From assembly GCA_905178155.1 (NCBI GenBank), contig CAJINV010000008.1, positions 2,294,001 to 2,358,000 of the forward strand: DNA of 64,000 bases, written 5' to 3'. The position numbers and the translations under genes were made by a program. The notes below the pieces were generated by a model, which was not told the DNA's origin, made no database searches, and worked only from the letters and a program-made list of their open reading frames with translations. Shown piece after piece: positions 58,874 through 64,000 of this stretch. The DNA comes from Amoebophrya sp. A120. Its lineage: Eukaryota; Sar; Dinophyceae; Syndiniales; Amoebophryaceae. Each line of letters starts with the position of its first letter. Position 1 is the stretch's first letter.

Positions 58874-61800
58874 ATGCCATCACTTTCACTCCGCAACATG
58901 GTCACTGTCAGACGCTTCTCGAGAGTGGTCCTCCTGGCTGGGTTCTTGAGCTCCGCGCCGATTTTAACCCTGCTCACAACCTTCTGCCTCGCCCATCGCC
59001 CTGAGCAGGTGCACTTGACGGTCGGCTATGATCCCGTCAATACCCGCATCGTACAGTGGGCAGCCTTGGACGAGCAGGATGTTTCTCCCTACCCCGTTTT
59101 CGTTGTTTACGGCAAAGACAAGAATGCGGTGGAACGCTACAACGCGTCGACGACAGTAGGATCTTCCATATTGGAAGCAGCGGGATCCAGCCCCGACGAG
59201 GAGAGGCTAGTTGTGGCACTTGGGAAAAAACACACAGCCACGTCGAAAAAGAGTAAAGTATCCGATGACTTCGTTTTCGCGACACACAGCGATACTCTTG
59301 CGAAGATCGCAGTTCGCCAGGCCCGCAGTTTCGTTTTTCACGTCCAGGAATGGGGTGAATCAGGCGACCCCACAACATGGGCCGGGTATAAGGACTTCGA
59401 AACTTTCAATATCGCACGGAATTACACGATGCACGTTGCAGACATTGCGCTTAGGGACCTAGTACAGGAGAAAAAGACATCAAACACGACATTCTCGGAC
59501 TTCGTCTACTACAAAGTCGGTCGTTCCACGGATCCGGGAGGGGGGTGCCGACCAGCGACGGAGATGTCAACAGCGCCAACGCTTCTGCTCTCGCAGATTG
59601 CGAATTTTGTGACGGGCAAGAAAAAAGCTGCAGCGCAGCGCAACAACTATCAAGACACCTGTTGGTCCAAGACGTTTAAGTTCAAAACGTCACTACCGGA
59701 CGCAAGTTTATTGTCCACGAGTGCACCAGACTCGCCGCGAGCTGCTCGCGACGCGCCGCGTTCCGAATTGCACGAGGAATCGAAGAACACGCAAAAATCT
59801 TCAATGGCATCTGCTCCGATACAACCAGGTGTGGAAACCAACGGCGAGATGACGTCGAGCGACAGGGCCGCCATTTTACCTTCTCCGCATACGTTCGCCG
59901 TGTACGGGGATATGGGGGACTACAATGGCCAGTCCCGCCCCATGATTTTGCAGCACCAGAAAGACTATCAAATGTAAAAATGTCTGGGTCTGGAAGAATG
60001 CAACTTGTCATGCTAAATCTGCAGCATGCAAAAATCTGTGTTGCATGATTACCAAAAGTCGCCCAGTTTTGACCAAGTCGGGGGGCAGTTTCTCATGCAG
60101 GATAGGCATGAGAAAGATCGCACAGAATCTGTCATGCTAGGTCCTGCATTCCAGACCTCATGGGTCATGGAAAAGCTGCATGACAAATCGCGCATTCTTC
60201 CAGACCCAGACATTTTTACATTTGATAAAGACACCAACTACAACCTCACCGCGCTCCTCCACGTCGGAGATTTCGCCTATGCGTTCTCAACTGTTACATT
60301 CTCAGCTGTTACATGGATTTGCGATGCAAGAATGGCAAAAGTGAAAGGGGTCACCTTGCGCGTCTTGCATGACAGATCTGGCGCAGATTCTCAGCCTGTT
60401 TGGCTCTTCGAGCATTTGTCATGCGAAGCAGCTCGATCGTGTCAATTCTGATTGTGGTTTTGCATTTACAAATCATGTAACAGTTGAGAATGTAACGTTT
60501 GAGAACGCCATACCGCCTACGATTTCGAATCGGACAGCGGGTTGAATGGGGATCTGTACATGCGCGACATGGAGGAAATCGTCGCTGAGCTGCCGTATCT
60601 CACCGTCCCCGGGAACCACGAGGACCATTACTACTACAACCACTACTACCACCGGTTTCTGAACCAACCGACCCCGCCAATCGAGAGGAAACTGCACAAC
60701 TTTGAGCACTTCAGCAAGTATCACGCGCAAGTAGCTCCTGGCGGTAGAAGTACAATTACAGATACCAAAGCCCGTGGAGGTTCTCCTGGAACTGCTGGTC
60801 GTGAACATCATCAAGATCAAGAGCAGCGCGAAGATCTGTACCAGAACTTTTGGTACAGCGTCGGGTTTCCGAACGTCGGCAAGTTCGTTTTCTTCACGTC
60901 GGAGTTATCCACAGAAAAAAACCCACCCACATCCAATTTGTCACGCAAAACGCGCATCAAGTCATGTGTTTGTCATGCAAAAAATGGATGTGAATGGTTT
61001 TTTTATTGTGGATAGGAGTTCTACATGAAGTACAACCTGGACGACGCGCTGGTCCGGCACCTGCGCGAGCTCCAGTACGCTTGGCTCGAAAACTATTGGG
61101 GTGTCAGGATTGAAATCTTCAAAGTTGAAAAGGTTTGTCATGCATAAAATCTATAACCACTTGGAGCCCCAGTTTCCAATCGGCGCATGACAAATTTTCC
61201 TGGCCTGTGAAGCAAGTCTGTCATGCTGTTTAGGGCAAGAGGGCTCCTCCCTGTGATGCTAGCGAGCAATCCAATTCATGAGCCTTGCCAGCACTATACT
61301 CTGCTTCCTTTGCGTCCTCTGCAATAGAGTCAGTCTTTGTGTCGCATTTTATGCATGAGAAATCATTTCAACTTTGTTGATTTCAAACCTGACACATCCA
61401 TAAAAACGAGCTGAAGAGGACCGACCGAGAGCAGTTCCCGTGGCTCGTGCTCGCGTCGCACCACCCCCTGTACTGCAGCGCCGGCCCCCGGACGGTCGGG
61501 GACTGCGGAGACGAGGCGCACACAATACGGACCGGCGTCGCACAGTACCGGGTCGCAGACGAGTCTTCTACTACGGTCCACCTCGACGCTGCAATGTTAA
61601 AGGAGGATGTGGCACGACACGCACAGGCACCAGTAGTGGGCAACAAGCATTACGGCGAGAAGCTCTCGGGATCTTTGGACCAGCTTTTCTACGAGACCGG
61701 AGTGGACCTCTTCCTCGCGGGTCACGTGCACAACTACGAGCGTATGTTCGACGTGAAGCCCGCGGAAAACAACGACCCCACCGGCGTGAACAACTGGAAC

Positions 61801-62889
61801 TCGGGCGTCACGGAGCGGAAGACGGTGAACCCGCGGGCAACGACGCACATCGTTACCGGCGCCGCCGGGAACGTCGAAGACCACCAACCCTTCAACGGCG
61901 GGGAGACGAACCGCACCGCGTTCCGGTCCGAAAACTACGGTTGGAGTCTGTTTACGATCTGGAATAAAACCCACCTGCACTGGCAGCAAATCATGACAGA
62001 TAATTCCGAGCCGGTAGAGGACATGGGCAAAGTAATTGACGACTTCTGGCTTGTGCAGGAAAAGCACGGTTCCTTTGCTGGTAGAGATGATGAACTTTTC
62101 GGCGACGGCGCCTCGCACGGCCACCACAAGTCGGCGCTTGTGGAAAATTCGGCCGCAAGTAGCGAGTTCGGCAGGACAGCGAGTCGAAGCGATTCCTTTT
62201 TGCCATCGGGTGTTCGACGTCCTGGCTCTAGCAGTTCAGAGGAACACGATCTGCAGCCGCTGCTGGCAAAGGATAAGGCAAAGACCGCACTGTCGTTGCA
62301 ACACGACAAGCAAGCGGACGAACAAGCACATGACACCACCACGACCGCACGGGAAGAAGGACACGAGCGCAATGACGCGACAGATTCAGTGGCAGATCAG
62401 AAGCCAAGTACAAGTACAACGAAGATTAAAGCGCGCCAGTCGGGAGGTGGAGGTGCTCGCGAAGATTATACCCCCGAGAGAATATCAGAGGGAGCGACTC
62501 GCGATTCTGATAGAGCTTCGCCTTCAAACCAGGGCTTCGCTGTGTTGGTCACAGATCATAGTACGAGCGAAAGGGCCGAGCCCCAAAATCCTGCGGAACT
62601 TCACGAGCGCCGTCGACAGGAGAGCGAAGCGCAGCGACTTGAAAAAGTCCACCGCTTCGGCTCGTGGCAGGCGACGCGGATGGAAGCACTAGCTCTGCTA
62701 GAAGCTGAGAAAAAGGACGAGCCGTCAGGAGATCATGCCCCTAGTACCCCTGCAGTGGCATCTTCGTCCTCGTCTGCTGGAACGATGAGAAAAAGGAGTT
62801 ACGCGGAGCCGGAAAAAAGATTCTACAAGCCGAAGGTTCATGATATTGAAATGGAGGATAAAGATAGCCCGGTTTTTTTCTACGTGTAG
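58874..62889 (+). CDS. Purple acid phosphatase-type metallophosphoesterase
   Basis: Exons inferred: 58874-59965, 60233-60277, 60518-60905, 61020-61093, 61408-62889 (3081 nt, 1026 aa). All four introns are introners. The metal-binding blocks appear in family order: GDMGD near residue 345, GDFAYD at about 376, GNHE at 411-414, ASHHP near 549-553 and GHVHNYER at 638-645. These match the purple acid phosphatase set, in which a binuclear metal centre hydrolyses phosphate monoesters. The GDFAYD motif itself is rebuilt only after an introner is removed. A hydrophobic leader (VVLLAGFLSSAPILTLLTTF) predicts secretion or a vacuolar or lysosomal location. The start may be the second Met, at 58901. About 320 residues after the catalytic domain are charged low complexity not usual for the family. 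Confidence 0.87.
59966..60227 (+). mobile_element. Introner, family A
   Basis: Left end TATCAAATGTAAAAATGTCT; right end is its inverse. Target duplication AAGAC is exact. Excision gives CAG AAA GAC ACC AAC. Confidence 0.92.
60278..60512 (+). mobile_element. Introner, family E
   Basis: Left end TATGCGTTCTCAACTGTTAC; right end TAACGTTTGAGAACGCCATA. Flanks TCGCC and CCGCC (4 of 5). It splits the GDFAYD motif, which is restored on excision. Confidence 0.88.
60906..61014 (+). mobile_element. Introner, family H (shortest)
   Basis: A 109-bp element: left end TATCCACAGAAAAAAACCCA, right end TTTTTTTATTGTGGATA. Target duplication GGAGT is exact. Excision gives ACG TCG GAG TTC TAC. Confidence 0.88.
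61094..61402 (+). mobile_element. Introner, family I
   Basis: Left end TATTGGGGTGTCAGGATTGA; right end is its approximate inverse, ending CACATCCATA. Target duplication AAAAC is exact. Excision gives CTC GAA AAC GAG CTG. Confidence 0.87.
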
Positions 62890-63670
62890 AATAATCAAGA
62901 ATGTTGTTGCTCAGAGCTCGAAGACGGGACCAGGAGATCGCACGTTCTCGTTCTTGTCTTCTGTTTTGCCACGTCGACCTTTGGTTACATCAGAATCTGA
63001 TACCTGTACGAAGATCGCAACACCCGTAGTAAGTAGAGGAAATACATGGGATGTGCTGTGTGTTTTTGGAAGGACAGCGACAGTGTGTCTGTGCAACTAC
63101 TTACCCGGGACGCAACGCGTGGAAGAGCATCGCTTTCACGGGCGAGCGCATTCCCGCACCTGACACAGAAATGCGACCGCATCTGAGACACGTCTCTATT
63201 CCATCAAGTTCGTTGGGTTGTTCAGCATGAGATTCATGATCATGTACAGTTTTTGTTTCACGTGTTCATTTTCTCCATCGTCGTGTATGGTCGTTTCGAA
63301 GCCTGAGCCCGTTGCTCGTGGGATTTTTCTGAATGCATGCGACGACATTGTCAAGGTTCCAAAGCTGAAGGAATGTAACAATATAGCGCAAAAGGGTCGC
63401 ATCACGAATACATAGATACATTGCGAAGTGGGCGTCGTTCGTAGGTGAGTCGTAGTTGTTCCTCGATCGAGAGAAGTGGGGGAGCGACTATAAATAATTA
63501 ACAGAATGAGAGAAACAGGACCATCGAGGCAGGGATTTGATTTATGTGAAGGAAGCATGTTGAGGGAAGCTGCATCGCATGGGTTCCTGAATTTTGTTAC
63601 TACGATAGGACTAGTTGGTAGGTGTGCAACGACCCGGCACATATTTGTTAACCGCAACGCTGCGTTGTAG
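62890..63670. other. Intergenic region
   Basis: About 780 bases between the phosphatase stop and the next exon. Frames on both strands lack family features, and no repeat or introner was seen. Confidence 0.5.
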
Positions 63671-64000
63671 GTGTGGGCGTGGTGCAGCATCAGCAAACAA
63701 TACGCATCAACAAGGAAGAAATGGATTCTCTTCTCTGGTCCGGATCGCCGATAGTTCCGGGGAACCACAGGGCCAAGGACACGCTGCTTGGTGGCGAGCC
63801 CTTTTCCTTCAAGGACATCTTTTCGATCTTCTCGCCCAAGCCTAAGACTGCACCACCGGCCACCGCATTGTTGAACAACGCAGAGCCACAGCATGTGGTT
63901 CCGAAGCAGGTAGTTTGTTTCAGTGTGTCATGGGAGTTTCATCTTTCGGTTTGGGTGGTGTCTTCATCTTTCTCAGGGTGGTGGATTTGATAACGCTACA
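63671..64000 (+). CDS. Partial gene at window end, unknown product
   Basis: An exon at about 63671-63909 (includes TIRINKEEMDSLLWSGSPIV and PFSFKDIFSIFSPKPK) ends at a GTAGTT donor. A 67-nt GT-AG intron (63910-63976) leads in phase to GGT GGT GGA TTT GAT at 63977, which runs off the window. The start is uncertain and may lie in an upstream exon. No family was recognised. Confidence 0.45.

Noticed and set aside
63196-63894. 232-codon reverse frame near the window end
   Set aside because: Overlaps a forward exon with proper splice sites and shows no recognisable domain.

Overview
The window reads as nuclear DNA of a protist with spliceosomal introns. The best fit is a parasitic dinoflagellate of the Amoebophrya (Syndiniales) type. 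Three observations support this. All recognisable genes lie on the + strand, as in dinoflagellate unidirectional gene blocks. Ordinary GT-AG introns coexist with a second intron class. That second class consists of short inverted-repeat elements with 5-bp target duplications and no GT-AG ends, which is the signature of introner elements. The taxon is an inference; no rRNA, tRNA or spliced-leader sequence was found to test it.

Layout: 6-812, a Lys/Glu-rich ORF; 1122-8983, a large CCCH-finger protein; 9258-14575, a low-complexity protein with an SH3-like segment; 14576-16909, AT-rich intergenic DNA; 16910-25557, an MOV10/SDE3-type RNA helicase; 26108-27718, a secreted Cys-rich protein with a C-terminal membrane anchor; 27719-29063, intergenic DNA with a CCCA microsatellite and an assembly gap; 29064-34268 and 35966-39195, two large unknown proteins (perhaps one gene) separated by a 1.6-kb transposon-like element; 39298-45400, another unknown protein; 46575-49988, a predicted acylated protein beginning MGNCC; 50657-51308, a weak gene model; 51377-58530, a gene-free block with two foldback-like elements; 58874-62889, a purple acid phosphatase; 63671-64000, the first exons of a further gene.

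The main finding is a set of 28 introner elements in nine terminal-inverted-repeat families. All begin TAT and end ATA, and all lie inside predicted coding sequence. In 22 cases the flanking 5-bp duplications are exact. Removing each element together with one duplication restores the reading frame, and the spliced models total a multiple of three bases (for example 5124 nt for the helicase, 3081 for the phosphatase, 2409 for the MGNCC gene, 3351 for the 39.3-45.4 kb gene). Families with unrelated ends share an internal motif, TTTGTNATGC, in both orientations. Elements often sit in pairs separated by exons of only 27-60 nt.

Other mobile structures are two ~1.05-kb insertions bracketed by long (36 and 48 bp) direct repeats at exon ends, a 1.6-kb element with 21-bp terminal inverted repeats, and two foldback-like elements whose inverted ends are tandem arrays (91 bp and about 80-90 bp units). 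All exon models were worked out by eye from reading-frame continuity and have no transcript support.
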